Below are positions 34,664 to 43,601 of a stretch of DNA of 64,000 nucleotides, in pieces. Position numbers and translations under genes: made by a program. The notes beneath the pieces are model-generated. The model did no database searches. It had not been told where the DNA came from and was given only the letters and a program-made list of their open reading frames with translations. The stretch spans positions 992,001 to 1,056,000 of the forward strand of contig CAJYMC010000007.1 in NCBI GenBank assembly GCA_913775715.1. The letters are read 5' to 3'. The DNA is from an uncultured Exiguobacterium sp. Its GTDB lineage: Bacteria > Bacillota > Bacilli > Exiguobacteriales > Exiguobacteriaceae. Position 1 is the first letter of the stretch. Each line of letters begins with the position of its first letter.

Positions 34664-35569
34664 TTGACACTACTCATTGCTTTTCTAGCCATCGTTTTCA
34701 TCATGCTCGCCCTTGACCTTGGAGTCTTCCATCGCAAGGCACATGAAGTTTCGCTTCGGGAGGCTTGGACATGGACGTTCGTCTGGATCGCGATTGCCGT
34801 CGCCTTCGGAGGCTGGCTCTATATCGACCAAGGTAGCGCTGCTGCTGTCGAATATACGAGCGTTTATTTCATCGAGAAGGCTCTCGCGATTGATAACGTC
34901 TTCGTCTTCTCACTCGTCTTCGCGTACTTCGCGATTCCATTGAAGTATCAGCACAAAGTTTTGTTCTGGGGAATTCTCGGTGCAATCTTCTTCCGTGTCA
35001 TCTTCATCGTCGCTGGTGTTTCGTTGCTTGAGAACTTCGCTTGGGTGTACTACATCTTCGGCGCGTTCCTCATCTACACAGGTTGGATGATGTACAAGAA
35101 CATCGGGCAAGAGACGTCGCTTAAAGACAACAAAACGATTCGCTGGTTAGAGAAACGTTTACCGATCACGCAAGACATCTCGTCTGGTAAGTTCGCAAAA
35201 CGAATTGATGGGAAGCTGTTTTTCACGCCACTCTTAATCACACTGCTCTTCATTGAAGTATCAGATATCGTCTTCGCCGTCGACTCGGTCGCAGCAAGCT
35301 TCGCGTACTCGCGTGATCCGTTCATCATCTTCTATGCGAACATCATGGCGATCCTTGGACTCCGTAGTCTCTACTTCGTCCTCGCGAACTTGATTGATCG
35401 TTTCTACTACTTGAAACACGGTCTCAGCTTCATGCTCGTCTTCATTGGAGCGAAGATGATTCTCGGTGATGTCTACAAAATGCCAATCTGGATGTCGCTC
35501 GGAACGATTGTCCTCGTCATCTTGATCAGCGTCTTCTACAGCTTCTATAAGACGAAACCAGGAAAATAA
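34664..35569 (+). CDS. TerC/Alx family membrane protein
   Basis: A 301-aa integral membrane protein with about eight helices, starting with TTG after AAAGGAGG. Conserved acidic residues in ALDLGVFHRKAHEVS, EKALAIDNVFVFSLVF and IEVSDIVFAVDSVAA are the TerC metal-binding signature. Relatives (MeeF/MeeY, Alx) export Mn2+ and help load secreted metalloenzymes. It stands alone. The upstream gap is too short for the yybP-ykoY manganese riboswitch, and none is seen. Confidence 0.92.
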   Translation: MTLLIAFLAIVFIMLALDLGVFHRKAHEVSLREAWTWTFVWIAIAVAFGGWLYIDQGSAAAVEYTSVYFIEKALAIDNVFVFSLVFAYFAIPLKYQHKVLFWGILGAIFFRVIFIVAGVSLLENFAWVYYIFGAFLIYTGWMMYKNIGQETSLKDNKTIRWLEKRLPITQDISSGKFAKRIDGKLFFTPLLITLLFIEVSDIVFAVDSVAASFAYSRDPFIIFYANIMAILGLRSLYFVLANLIDRFYYLKHGLSFMLVFIGAKMILGDVYKMPIWMSLGTIVLVILISVFYSFYKTKPGK

Positions 35570-35582
35570 TCGATCGTAATGC

Positions 35583-35616
35583 AACAGGGAGTGGATCCAT
35601 GGATCCACTCCCTGTT
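35583..35616. terminator. Perfect 34-bp palindrome, bidirectional terminator
   Basis: Both halves (AACAGGGAGTGGATCCA and its reverse complement) pair without mismatch or loop. It lies between convergent genes. Confidence 0.75.
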
Positions 35617-35620
35617 TGTG

Positions 35621-36259
35621 TTAGCCGACCTGTTCGAGCTGACCTTGATTGATCCGGTAGACAGAGTCACAAAGTGCGTCGATGTCCTGTTGATTGTGAC
35701 TCGTCAAGATGATCGTCTTCCCTTCTTTTTTGAACGACAACAAAAGTTCCCGCAGACGCAAGACACTATCGTGATCGAGTGCGTTGAATGCCTCATCCAA
35801 AATCAAGATATCCTGCTGTTCCATGATGGCTTGCGCGATTGCGAGCTTTTGTTTCATTCCGAGCGAATATTGTTTGACCTTCTGACGATTGCCAGGCTGT
35901 AAGCCGACGGTCCGCATCGCTTGTTCGATGTCAGCATCTGTGATCACTTTTCGGATCGCTGCGAGTTGCTTTAAGTTCTCAAATCCTGATTTATGCGCGA
36001 TATAACCCGGTCGATCGATGATGACGCCGACGTTTTCCGGAAAGCGTCGTGTCGGACCGAGCTGTTCATTCCGGACGGTGATCGTTCCCGCGTCCGGATG
36101 GATGAAGCCGCAAATCATCTTGAATAAGACGGATTTTCCTGAACCGTTCGGTCCCGTAATGCCGACGATGTCTCCTTTTTGAATCGTCAAATCGACGTCT
36201 GCAAATAACGGATTACCTTGATACCCTTTCGTGACCTGCTCGAGCTTGATCATTTCCAT
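35621..36259 (-). CDS. ABC transporter ATP-binding protein
   Basis: A 212-aa short ABC ATPase, last gene of a PadR-led operon. Walker A GPNGSGKS (near residue 37), signature YSLGMKQKLAIA and Walker B DILILDEAFN are intact. The protein is of the compact YxlF/bacitracin type. It should energise the two large permeases encoded upstream. The ATG follows GGAGG. It ends just before the palindromic terminator. Confidence 0.92.
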   Translation of the reverse strand: MEMIKLEQVTKGYQGNPLFADVDLTIQKGDIVGITGPNGSGKSVLFKMICGFIHPDAGTITVRNEQLGPTRRFPENVGVIIDRPGYIAHKSGFENLKQLAAIRKVITDADIEQAMRTVGLQPGNRQKVKQYSLGMKQKLAIAQAIMEQQDILILDEAFNALDHDSVLRLRELLLSFKKEGKTIILTSHNQQDIDALCDSVYRINQGQLEQVG

Positions 36260-36271
36260 GATACGTCCTCC

Positions 36272-37753
36272 TTATATTCGTATGCTTTTTTGAAACAGAA
36301 CATACAACCAGACAAGTGAAAGCCCAACATAAATCAACAAAACGATCAAGAGATGTGTCAGACTAAACGACTGCAACTGGGCGAATCCATTCAATCCGGA
36401 CGGAAAGATGCCATACCGATTGAAGTCCGGCAGTAAGAAAACCGATAAGACGCCGAACAAACCGAGCATCGCGTATCCATCTGGGAATTGCCACAGCAAG
36501 ATGAAGCTGAAAAGAGAATAAAGCATTAATTGTAACATCGAGATGCCAAACAGTTGCAGCAACAATTGCATCGGTGAAATCGATAAAAGGCTTGTCGAAA
36601 GCGATAGTGATACGCCTTGCAGCATTCCGATTACAATCGTTCCGAGGATTAGAAGTGAGAGAGCAAGTAGATAAAAACGCCCTTCCCTTACGAAGACATG
36701 CAGTGCCCATTTCTCGAGTCGTTGGTAACGCATCCACGTGTATGGTCCGATTGCCGTCATTTGTTCCTGCAGACGCAATTGACTTAAGTAAGCGAGTCCG
36801 AAAAAAAGTATCAGATGTGACACGAGTTGCAGAAACGAACTGTCCTCCGCACTGACACCGTAAAACACGGCGACGAACAGATCACCAATCGTTTGCAGCT
36901 CAGTTGACGCTCGACTACTACTGAGTAAGATGTACAGACTAGCAAGCATCGCATAGACTAGATACGGTAATAATTCCTTTTGCGAAGTCAATAGTTGACG
37001 GAGCGATTGAATCCATTGGACCGATAAATAAATCAGTGCGATCACGAGACTGAGGATAACGAGTGCCACCCAGGGTTGCATTATATTGGATACAGCCCCG
37101 ACAGAGAAATACGCAGCGGGTGAAAAGAACTCCCCTACTCCAAACGATGATTTAAAACTAAAGATACACCAGATCACTACCCCTGCCGCCTGAAGCAACA
37201 GGCCATTACGCTTTTCATGCAATAGAAACATAAGACACATCAATCCATGTAAAACGATACTTGCAAGCAACCACAGAATCGGTTGTAAGAAAATCACTGA
37301 CAGGGGTGAGCGGAAAGTCGTAACGAGATGATGACTGATGTTACCACTCGTTGCAAGTTGACTATATGGACTCCACTGCAACGTAAACGGTTGATCAACG
37401 GCACAAAGAAAACTCAGCAACAAGACGAATCCGAACAGTGTCAGGACAGCGCGTACATACCATTTTATCGAGTAGTACACCCAGTTCCGAAATGAGCCAA
37501 CCCGAATCAAAATCGTCGGTTCATACTGCTGTTCAATCGTTCGAAACGAGAGGAACAGCAGTAACGGCATCAGGAAAAAGAGTATTAGGTACATATCATT
37601 TTGAATCGCAAATGTGATGTCCCACGCGTTGACGTCTTTGCTGAATTCTTGTGCCTCGGACAGAACTTTTTGTCGTCTATACCATGCGACGTAGCTGATC
37701 ACGAGGATGAATAGACTGTTCAGTACAATCGAAATGTTTCGTGTCCTCTTCAT
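36272..37753 (-). CDS. ABC exporter permease (large)
   Basis: A 493-aa membrane protein starting at the ATG that overlaps the upstream stop (ATGA). About eleven hydrophobic segments in two halves. No family motif beyond the ABC-2-like profile. It sits between another permease and the ATPase. The long paired permeases of this operon resemble lantibiotic/bacitracin immunity or peptide exporters; substrate unknown. Confidence 0.75.
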   Translation of the reverse strand: MKRTRNISIVLNSLFILVISYVAWYRRQKVLSEAQEFSKDVNAWDITFAIQNDMYLILFFLMPLLLFLSFRTIEQQYEPTILIRVGSFRNWVYYSIKWYVRAVLTLFGFVLLLSFLCAVDQPFTLQWSPYSQLATSGNISHHLVTTFRSPLSVIFLQPILWLLASIVLHGLMCLMFLLHEKRNGLLLQAAGVVIWCIFSFKSSFGVGEFFSPAAYFSVGAVSNIMQPWVALVILSLVIALIYLSVQWIQSLRQLLTSQKELLPYLVYAMLASLYILLSSSRASTELQTIGDLFVAVFYGVSAEDSSFLQLVSHLILFFGLAYLSQLRLQEQMTAIGPYTWMRYQRLEKWALHVFVREGRFYLLALSLLILGTIVIGMLQGVSLSLSTSLLSISPMQLLLQLFGISMLQLMLYSLFSFILLWQFPDGYAMLGLFGVLSVFLLPDFNRYGIFPSGLNGFAQLQSFSLTHLLIVLLIYVGLSLVWLYVLFQKSIRI

Positions 37754-38535
37754 GATTGGAAGATCCACTCCGGTTTCGGTCGAATCATCGTCAGATAGAG
37801 CGTAATGTTAACGACAACCAAAATAGCAAACGGCACGAACACCGTCCAAAGCGGTTGTTCTGTGATATTGAACGGAAAGACTGTACTGATGGGTGAGAAC
37901 TGTGGTGCTTGCATGATACCCGCGACAAAATTGAAGATATGATAAGCGACGAATGGTAACGAAATTGCGAGATAGACTTGTTCGAGCGCCAAAATCAACA
38001 GATAAGCAAGCGTCGCATACGCGGCTCCGTTGAGTCCAATCCAAGCAGCATAGAGGACGGCATAGAGTAACGGATGAATGTCCGCTAAGAACGAAAATGC
38101 ATTTGAGGTCTCATACGTCTTTTCGCTGAGAGACCAATAGTCAACGAGACCGATGATTGGTTCGACATAATGAATGAGGACGAACGTCACGATTGTCATT
38201 AAAAAGAATACGATTCCTGTCAGCATCGCATTGACGAAACCGACCGCAAGAAGATAATCCTTTAGACTCGCACGCGTTCGAACATATGTAAGATAGTTAT
38301 CCTTGTATTCAGCGATGAAGATTGGCAAGAAAATTAAGACCGCTAGTACCGGAAACAGCATCGGGATCGTTCCTGATAGCGTCTCCTCGAACACTTCGAT
38401 CGGTAAGAAGAACTGATAGCCTTCATAAATGAAACTGAATTGAAGCACCGGTAACCCGAGAATGATCAGAAGATATAACACGCATCGTTTCACCGTGAAT
38501 GCTTGCGACCAAATGAGCTTGATTTGCTGCAACAT
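37750..38535 (-). CDS. ABC exporter permease (small)
   Basis: A 261-aa membrane protein with six helices; after the first come the loop FIAEYKDNYLTYVRTRASLKD and further segments. This basic loop is the coupling helix of ABC-2 permeases. The start has AGGAGGGG. It overlaps the larger permease by 4 bp. Confidence 0.8.
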   Translation of the reverse strand: MLQQIKLIWSQAFTVKRCVLYLLIILGLPVLQFSFIYEGYQFFLPIEVFEETLSGTIPMLFPVLAVLIFLPIFIAEYKDNYLTYVRTRASLKDYLLAVGFVNAMLTGIVFFLMTIVTFVLIHYVEPIIGLVDYWSLSEKTYETSNAFSFLADIHPLLYAVLYAAWIGLNGAAYATLAYLLILALEQVYLAISLPFVAYHIFNFVAGIMQAPQFSPISTVFPFNITEQPLWTVFVPFAILVVVNITLYLTMIRPKPEWIFQS

Positions 38536-38545
38536 ATGACCCCTC

Positions 38546-39262
38546 CTATTTTCGTAATGCCCAAAACCAATAACCCAGGACGTTAAAGAATACGACTGAG
38601 ACGATACTTAATAGATGCAATCGTCCTGCATGATGGAGCTTGATGATGCTCCAAATGACCGATGTCACGAGATAGATCGTCATGCCGATCAGCGCGAGCA
38701 CGGCACCGAATTTCGTGACGTCAAAACTTTCTGTCGTCGTCAGGTGCTGTTCGTCAATCAAATACATGCCGTGTGAAATGAACAACTCCGGTAACCATAT
38801 CGATTTATGAATGGTGAAGTCTCGCGAGGACGCCGCGTCTTGTCCGGAAATCGATACCAGCAACAGATGATCTTCTAGAAGACGTTCATAAACTTCGATC
38901 GAGCGTTCATTGCCATAAAAGGCATCCGCATAGGTGAGCGACTGATGCTGGCTCAACATTATCGTGCCGATAAAGAACACTATCGTTGCAGCGGCGATGC
39001 TGATTCCGATGCGGAGCAACCACGAAGCGAACGTCCGCTCTTTTCGATAGACCCACGTCAAGAGCTGATCGACATGTTCCTTGCTACCGTAGCGATACAT
39101 GGCAAGCTTCGTCGCTTCTTCTTCTGAGTAACCTTGAATCATCAAGTCTCGCACCGATTGTTCGAGATGGCTTCGCGTCTCTTCCATGACGTCGATGATT
39201 TCCGGATCCGTCACATCCGCATCTTGATACAAGTCATGGACGAAATGATCGAGTTTATTCAA
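38546..39262 (-). CDS. HAAS/DUF1700-like membrane protein
   Basis: About 238 aa. The start is placed at a TTG (39262) overlapping the PadR stop, after GAGGGAG, because the product then begins (M)NKLDHFVHDLYQ like other HAAS-domain proteins; a TTG seven codons earlier has no site. Residues 1-70 form the helical HAAS (permease prefix) domain with EEEATKLAMYRYG; three to four helices follow. Such proteins couple PadR-type regulation to an exporter. Confidence 0.75.
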   Translation of the reverse strand: MNKLDHFVHDLYQDADVTDPEIIDVMEETRSHLEQSVRDLMIQGYSEEEATKLAMYRYGSKEHVDQLLTWVYRKERTFASWLLRIGISIAAATIVFFIGTIMLSQHQSLTYADAFYGNERSIEVYERLLEDHLLLVSISGQDAASSRDFTIHKSIWLPELFISHGMYLIDEQHLTTTESFDVTKFGAVLALIGMTIYLVTSVIWSIIKLHHAGRLHLLSIVSVVFFNVLGYWFWALRK

Positions 39263-39602
39263 GCGCACCGTCTCCCTCTTCAAGAAACTTCGGGAGCAGC
39301 TGCTTTAGAAAACGCCATTCACGTCGTTTTTTCGCAAGAAGGATTTTTCCCTCAGTCGTCAGCGTATAATATTTACGCCGCCCGCCTCCTGCTGCTTCGT
39401 CACTCCAATAGGATATGACGAATCCTTTTTTCTCAAGTCGTTTGAGTGACAAATAGAGTGTCGCCTCTTTCAGTTCGAACTGCTCATCTGACGTTTGCCG
39501 GATCGTCTTCGCGATTTCATACCCGTATCGGTCTTGTTCGTTTAGCAACGACAAAATGATCGTGTCGACGTGCCCTTTTAACAATTCTTTGTCAATTTCC
39601 AC
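39255..39602 (-). CDS. PadR family regulator
   Basis: About 115 aa from the GTG at 39602 (a TTG three codons earlier lies too close to the AAGGAAGG site). Winged-helix motif DRYGYEIAKTIRQTSDEQFE then KEATLYLSLKRLEKKGFVIS, and GGGRRKYYTLTTEGK with the typical wing. PadR proteins repress efflux operons and are relieved by phenolic or antibiotic ligands. It is the first gene of the five-gene ABC operon. Confidence 0.9.
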   Translation of the reverse strand: MEIDKELLKGHVDTIILSLLNEQDRYGYEIAKTIRQTSDEQFELKEATLYLSLKRLEKKGFVISYWSDEAAGGGRRKYYTLTTEGKILLAKKRREWRFLKQLLPKFLEEGDGALE

Positions 39603-39706
39603 CCCGTCCAACCCCTTCCTTATTCTGGATGTATCAGTACCTTAACGATAAACTGAATTACTCTGTATTGCAAAGTATTTTTTACAACTTATGGGAATGA
39701 ATCAAC

Positions 39707-39737
39707 AAAAAAGCACGCTCCTGTTTAAGAGCGTGCC
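39707..39737 (-). terminator. Intrinsic terminator of the DUF4825 gene
   Basis: GCACGCTC pairs with GAGCGTGC, with six T on the minus strand. Confidence 0.85.
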
Positions 39738-39745
39738 CAGTCGGT

Positions 39746-40228
39746 TTAGTTCAATAAGTCGTTTACTTTCTTCGAATCTTCGATAAAAGGTTTCGTGAAC
39801 GCCTTCAGCGCTTTCTCATTATCGTATGCCGTAAAGTCTTTTCCATACCAATCGCGCAGCTGTTGTTTCGTAAAGTGATACGAAGCATCCTCGATCGTCA
39901 TGTTGACGTGGTCGACATTCGGAATCAATGTGAACAGTGCTGTTGCATTATAGATCGCCGTTCGATTGCTTTTTTGTTCGACCTGTCCTTCTTCATATCC
40001 AGCATAACGTAACGTGAGTTGATACGGTTTTTCCTTTGTCGACAGTTCCATCTTCTTTAACTGATCACCGTGCGGTAGCTGTTGGACGATGTCTCGTACA
40101 CTACTGTTGTCGCCAAGATATGTACCTTGTTGTTCAAATAGATCGGTTTGTGTTGCCGCTGTTCCGCAACCACTAAGTATTAGCATGCCGCTCGCTAGAG
40201 CAATGGCGCCGATTCTTTTTCTCATCAT
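39746..40228 (-). CDS. DUF4825-type lipoprotein
   Basis: A 160-aa lipoprotein with signal peptide and lipobox LSGC (Cys21). Motifs LGDNSSVRDIVQQLP and NATALFTLIPNVDHVNMTIE are those of DUF4825 lipoproteins, commonly found beside anti-sigma factors; none lies here. The AAAGGAGAAGGT site precedes ATG ATG, either of which may start. Monocistronic. Confidence 0.75.
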   Translation of the reverse strand: MMRKRIGAIALASGMLILSGCGTAATQTDLFEQQGTYLGDNSSVRDIVQQLPHGDQLKKMELSTKEKPYQLTLRYAGYEEGQVEQKSNRTAIYNATALFTLIPNVDHVNMTIEDASYHFTKQQLRDWYGKDFTAYDNEKALKAFTKPFIEDSKKVNDLLN

Positions 40229-40314
40229 ACCTTCTCCTTTTAGTAGACCGATTATACCTAATAAACGTAATCATTTTTAAAAAGTTTCACATTTCAATGG
40301 AAATCCCCCCTATC

Positions 40315-41136
40315 TTACAGGAATGCTAGTTCCTTCTTAATGATTGCGATATTTTCTTGATGACATTCTCTTGTAAAGGATGACGGATAGTCCATTTCTT
40401 GTCCGATTTTCTCCATCATCAAGGCATCGTCCATCCGTACGGCTTCGATTAAGCGTGTTAGATAAGCGCGCCCTTGCTGTGTCCGTTCTCTCATATCGTT
40501 CGGATTAGTCGTCCAGGCACCATGCCCGGGAATCAATAAATTGATACCATGACGATCAACGATTTCCTCTGCTTGGTCCAGTGTCATCAGATACGCTTTG
40601 GCACTATCAAATAGATAGGGTAGTTCAAAATCCGATAGATAATCACCTGTAATCCAGACACCTGCTGGTTCAATGACAGTAAAGAGTCCGTCTGGGGTAT
40701 GCCCAGGCGCCAAGTAAAACGTTAATGTCGTCTCTCCGATCATCAACTGTTGACCATTCCTTGAAATGACATGATCAATCGTCGGAAACGTGATCGGATA
40801 CGAGCGATCGATATAATATTCGCGATCGAAGTCAGCAATCAACCCTAACTTATAGTCTTTTTTCGGATGATGCTGCATCTTCTCACTTCCAATGACCTGA
40901 GCATCCGGAAAAGCACCGTAGCCGATGATATGATCAAAGTCGCCGTGCGTGAATAAAAGATACAATGGCCGTTCTCGGCGGATTCGCTCGACATGGCTTC
41001 GAATCTCCTCGACCTCTTGTGGCAACCATGTCGGATCGACAAGCAGAATGAATTCTTCCCCCTCGTAGATCGTGCTCGTCGTTTTCCAAAGTGCGCTCTG
41101 GTAAATGGTTACTGCTCCTTGTTCATAAACTTTCAT
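40315..41136 (-). CDS. Metallo-beta-lactamase-fold hydrolase under a riboswitch
   Basis: A 273-aa hydrolase of the MBL fold. The metal motif reads THGDFDH (residues 63-69), so the second His of HxHxDH is Asp66. Later landmarks APGHTPDG, WITGDYLSD and LIPGHGAW are intact. Substrates of such proteins include lactones, thioesters and organophosphates; this one cannot be assigned. The ATG follows AGAGGAGG, and directly upstream lies a ykkC-type leader (41159-41290) that ends in a terminator, so guanidine or a ykkC-2 ligand is predicted to switch the gene on. Confidence 0.85.
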   Translation of the reverse strand: MKVYEQGAVTIYQSALWKTTSTIYEGEEFILLVDPTWLPQEVEEIRSHVERIRRERPLYLLFTHGDFDHIIGYGAFPDAQVIGSEKMQHHPKKDYKLGLIADFDREYYIDRSYPITFPTIDHVISRNGQQLMIGETTLTFYLAPGHTPDGLFTVIEPAGVWITGDYLSDFELPYLFDSAKAYLMTLDQAEEIVDRHGINLLIPGHGAWTTNPNDMRERTQQGRAYLTRLIEAVRMDDALMMEKIGQEMDYPSSFTRECHQENIAIIKKELAFL

Positions 41137-41158
41137 GTTTTATTCCTCCTCTTCATGA

Positions 41159-41290
41159 GAAAAAGCCCGAGGGACGTCGTCACGACATCTCCCAGGCTTT
41201 TCTCCTTCCGTGTATATGATTCGAAAATCATACGTTTTCTCTCGGACCAGTCCAGCTGATAGCTACGGAACCCTAGAAAACCAATTGATA
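41159..41290 (-). ncRNA. ykkC-type riboswitch (guanidine-I or ykkC-2)
   Basis: Read on the minus strand, the leader contains the ykkC core in order: CTAGGGTTCCG (41266-41276), GACTGGTCCGAGAG, ACACGG, then GAAAAGCCTGGGAGA. The last segment also forms the 5' arm of a terminator (GCCTGGGA..TCCCTCGGGC, TTTTT) that ends just before the ribosome site. Ligand binding would hide that arm and allow read-through (an ON switch). The core matches guanidine-I best; ppGpp, PRPP and nucleoside-diphosphate subtypes share much of it. The gene it controls (MBL hydrolase) is not a usual member of the regulon. Confidence 0.82.
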
Positions 41291-41303
41291 TGTAGTTGAA
41301 CTA

Positions 41304-41333
41304 AGTATACGAACGAATAACGCCATGTGACAA
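41304..41333 (-). promoter_or_regulatory. Promoter of the riboswitch transcript
   Basis: On the minus strand: -35 TTGTCA (41328-41333), 18 bp, -10 TATACT (41304-41309), starting the transcript just ahead of the ykkC core. Confidence 0.6.
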
Positions 41334-41349
41334 GGTAAAGATGATGGCA

Positions 41350-41577
41350 TCATGTGTATGTTCGCTTGATTAAAAAGGTTCGGATAAAGAGACTAATCGT
41401 GATTGCGATCGTACTTTTCAGGAAGAAGTCCTCTGTTAAAGCTTCCACGACCGTCACATGAATGATCTGCAATGTTGTTGCTTCAGGTACCCAATCAATG
41501 ACGCGTCCGATTCCTAACAGCGAGGGTACACTCAACAGGAGATACACCGTCACGATTGTTCCGATCAGTTTCTTCAT
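41350..41577 (-). CDS. Hypothetical two-helix membrane protein
   Basis: A 75-aa protein; the start is the ATG after GGTGGAGG (a GTG five codons earlier overlaps that site). Helices near residues 4-21 and 50-68 with a basic end. It lies upstream of the riboswitch promoter. No family recognised. Confidence 0.55.
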   Translation of the reverse strand: MKKLIGTIVTVYLLLSVPSLLGIGRVIDWVPEATTLQIIHVTVVEALTEDFFLKSTIAITISLFIRTFLIKRTYT

Positions 41578-41718
41578 TCGCCTCCACCTCACTCATCACT
41601 GGTTATTCATGCTTTGTAGGATTCGATTTCATACTTTTTAGCACTAGGTTATACTACCATTATAAGGAAAAAATCTGATTTGGATACGTCATTTTGTTTA
41701 GAAAGGAATGCATTGCAC

Positions 41719-43353
41719 ATGTCACTTCTCCTCACTTGGGATTTAACGCCTGTCACCCCTTCAGATGGATTTAACGATGAGTTCGAACAGATGGAGAAGA
41801 TGCTACAGCGGCTTGATACATTTGAATTTCATCAATATCCGCTTCTTCGCTGTACATTAGTAGGAGATGGACTCGCGCTCTGCTCTGAACTCGATTCGTA
41901 CATCACATGTGTCTATTCTCCTTCGGTAGAATGGCCCTTACAGAAACTTCATGACTATAAAAAACGTTTTATGAAAGCTAAAGATGCGTTTCACCGCTAC
42001 TTACACGAAGCTTCCATCGATGTCTTCGACAAGATCCTACTTGATGTGACAGATGCTTCTTTAAGCGAACTGTTTCACTTTTGGCGAAACATACCACCGC
42101 TTGAAGTTGTCGCAGATCTTTTACCACTGCGACAACGATACGCAGCTGCAACACAACGATTAAAAGTACATATTGAAGAACGCGAGGAACCACTGTCGCT
42201 ATCAGAGGCAATTCAATTGAGAAGTCATGCTGATCCGGTGATTCGTCGAGCTGGATTTGACGGATTGGAGGAAGCATGTCGACTTCAGCAAGATGAATTC
42301 GAAGAACTCTATCGTGAAATCGCTTCGATCCGATTTCAACAGCTCGCACCGACGCCGGAGGGATTGTTGCATGTCGCAGCAACAGCGAATCATCTACAGG
42401 TCGAGGATTTACACGAGATGTGGACAACTGTACGACAAGAACGTCAGTCACTTCACTCTGCCATGCAACAGCTGACGCAAGCGACATCCTGGAACAGTTA
42501 TGATGTGTGGCATCAAAAGAGTACAGAACGGTTTTCATGGGAAACCGCTTGTCGTCTCATCATCGATAGTTTTGCTTCTTCGAGTATCGAGATGGCTTCG
42601 TTCGCGACATCGTGCTTCGAGAAACAATGGATACAAGTCATTCCAGATCAAGAGCATGGTGTTTCCTTTTGCGCCTCGTTTCCAACTTCCAAAGCATCTC
42701 GCATCTTGATCGCCTACGATGAGAGTCTCGTTTCGTTACTTGCGCTCGCCCATGAACTAGGGCACGCCTATAACAATCACGTGTTGCACGGTGCTCCATC
42801 CCTCTTGCGTAGTTATCCGATGTCAATCGCTGAGACAGCATCGACGTTCGCCGAGATGCTTGTCCTTGATCATCTCGATCAGATTGGGGACGCTGCTTTG
42901 CAAGAAGATGTTCGGAACCAACGGATTCGCCGCAGCATGATGAACGTTTTGTTTCTTGATGTCCGTTATTTATTTGAGCAGCAGCTATATGAGGCGCACC
43001 AAAAACAACAGGACATCGATTTCTCTCTTTTGATGGCGAATACGTATGATGAAGTATTCGGTGGACTCCAGTTGCACCATCCGCGAAGCGCCTGGATATG
43101 GACCCCGCATTATTACGTGACGGATCTACCGTTCTATAATTTTCCGTATACGTTCGGATATCTCCTCGCCCTTGGCATCCAGTCGATCGATTCCAAATCA
43201 GTGACGGAATCGGTATTACCTGCGATATTACGCGACGGAGGCACTTTGATGATGGAGCGATTGGTGCGTCGTCATCTCGACTGTTCGTTAACGGAACTCT
43301 ATCAACATGCACTTCAAAAGGTTCGGTCAGAGTTCCATTTAAATCGCTCATAG
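41719..43353 (+). CDS. M3 family oligoendopeptidase (PepF-like)
   Basis: A 544-aa cytoplasmic zinc peptidase. The metal motif HELGH is at 345-349 (context LALAHELGHAYNNHVL) and the third ligand, Glu, lies in ETASTFAEMLVLDHL about 25 residues later. The helical N-terminal half and the length fit oligoendopeptidase F relatives, though this one is shorter than classic PepF (about 600). It hydrolyses peptides of roughly 7-17 residues. The start is the ATG after AAAGGAATG; an in-frame TTG 13 codons earlier is less likely. Confidence 0.88.
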   Translation: MSLLLTWDLTPVTPSDGFNDEFEQMEKMLQRLDTFEFHQYPLLRCTLVGDGLALCSELDSYITCVYSPSVEWPLQKLHDYKKRFMKAKDAFHRYLHEASIDVFDKILLDVTDASLSELFHFWRNIPPLEVVADLLPLRQRYAAATQRLKVHIEEREEPLSLSEAIQLRSHADPVIRRAGFDGLEEACRLQQDEFEELYREIASIRFQQLAPTPEGLLHVAATANHLQVEDLHEMWTTVRQERQSLHSAMQQLTQATSWNSYDVWHQKSTERFSWETACRLIIDSFASSSIEMASFATSCFEKQWIQVIPDQEHGVSFCASFPTSKASRILIAYDESLVSLLALAHELGHAYNNHVLHGAPSLLRSYPMSIAETASTFAEMLVLDHLDQIGDAALQEDVRNQRIRRSMMNVLFLDVRYLFEQQLYEAHQKQQDIDFSLLMANTYDEVFGGLQLHHPRSAWIWTPHYYVTDLPFYNFPYTFGYLLALGIQSIDSKSVTESVLPAILRDGGTLMMERLVRRHLDCSLTELYQHALQKVRSEFHLNRS

Positions 43354-43390
43354 CTCTTTCGAACATATCCATTTTTTAGAAAAAATCCGC

Positions 43391-43417
43391 AAAACCGCTT
43401 CTGTAAGCCGTTTTTCC
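43391..43417 (+). terminator. Weak intrinsic terminator
   Basis: AACCGCTT and AAGCCGTT pair with one mismatch, followed by TTTT. Confidence 0.4.
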
Positions 43418-43491
43418 AATAAATCGTATGTTACCCTAATATCATTCGACTCGTTCGAAAATAATGTTATACCTATTCACGGAGGTCTCCG

Positions 43492-43596
43492 ATGCTACAA
43501 ATGTCTAACTTACTCATTCTGCTCTTTTTATTCATCTTCCTAACATGCGGATTTGTTTTCGCTTTATTTTGGATCATCAAAAAAATCAAATCGTAA
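43492..43596 (+). CDS. 34-aa single-helix membrane peptide
   Basis: ATG 6 bp after GGAGGTC; encodes MLQMSNLLILLFLFIFLTCG, continuing hydrophobic to residue 27, then IKKIKS. One long transmembrane helix with a basic tail. It has a strong terminator (43602-43640) of its own. No family recognised; another small membrane peptide of the kind seen at 1873-1962 and 26449-26538. Confidence 0.6.
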   Translation: MLQMSNLLILLFLFIFLTCGFVFALFWIIKKIKS

Positions 43597-43601
43597 CTAC
43601 G

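Noticed and set aside
35579..35902. Plus-strand ORF of 107 aa downstream of the TerC gene
   Set aside because: It overlaps the ABC ATPase gene and the palindromic terminator, with no start site.
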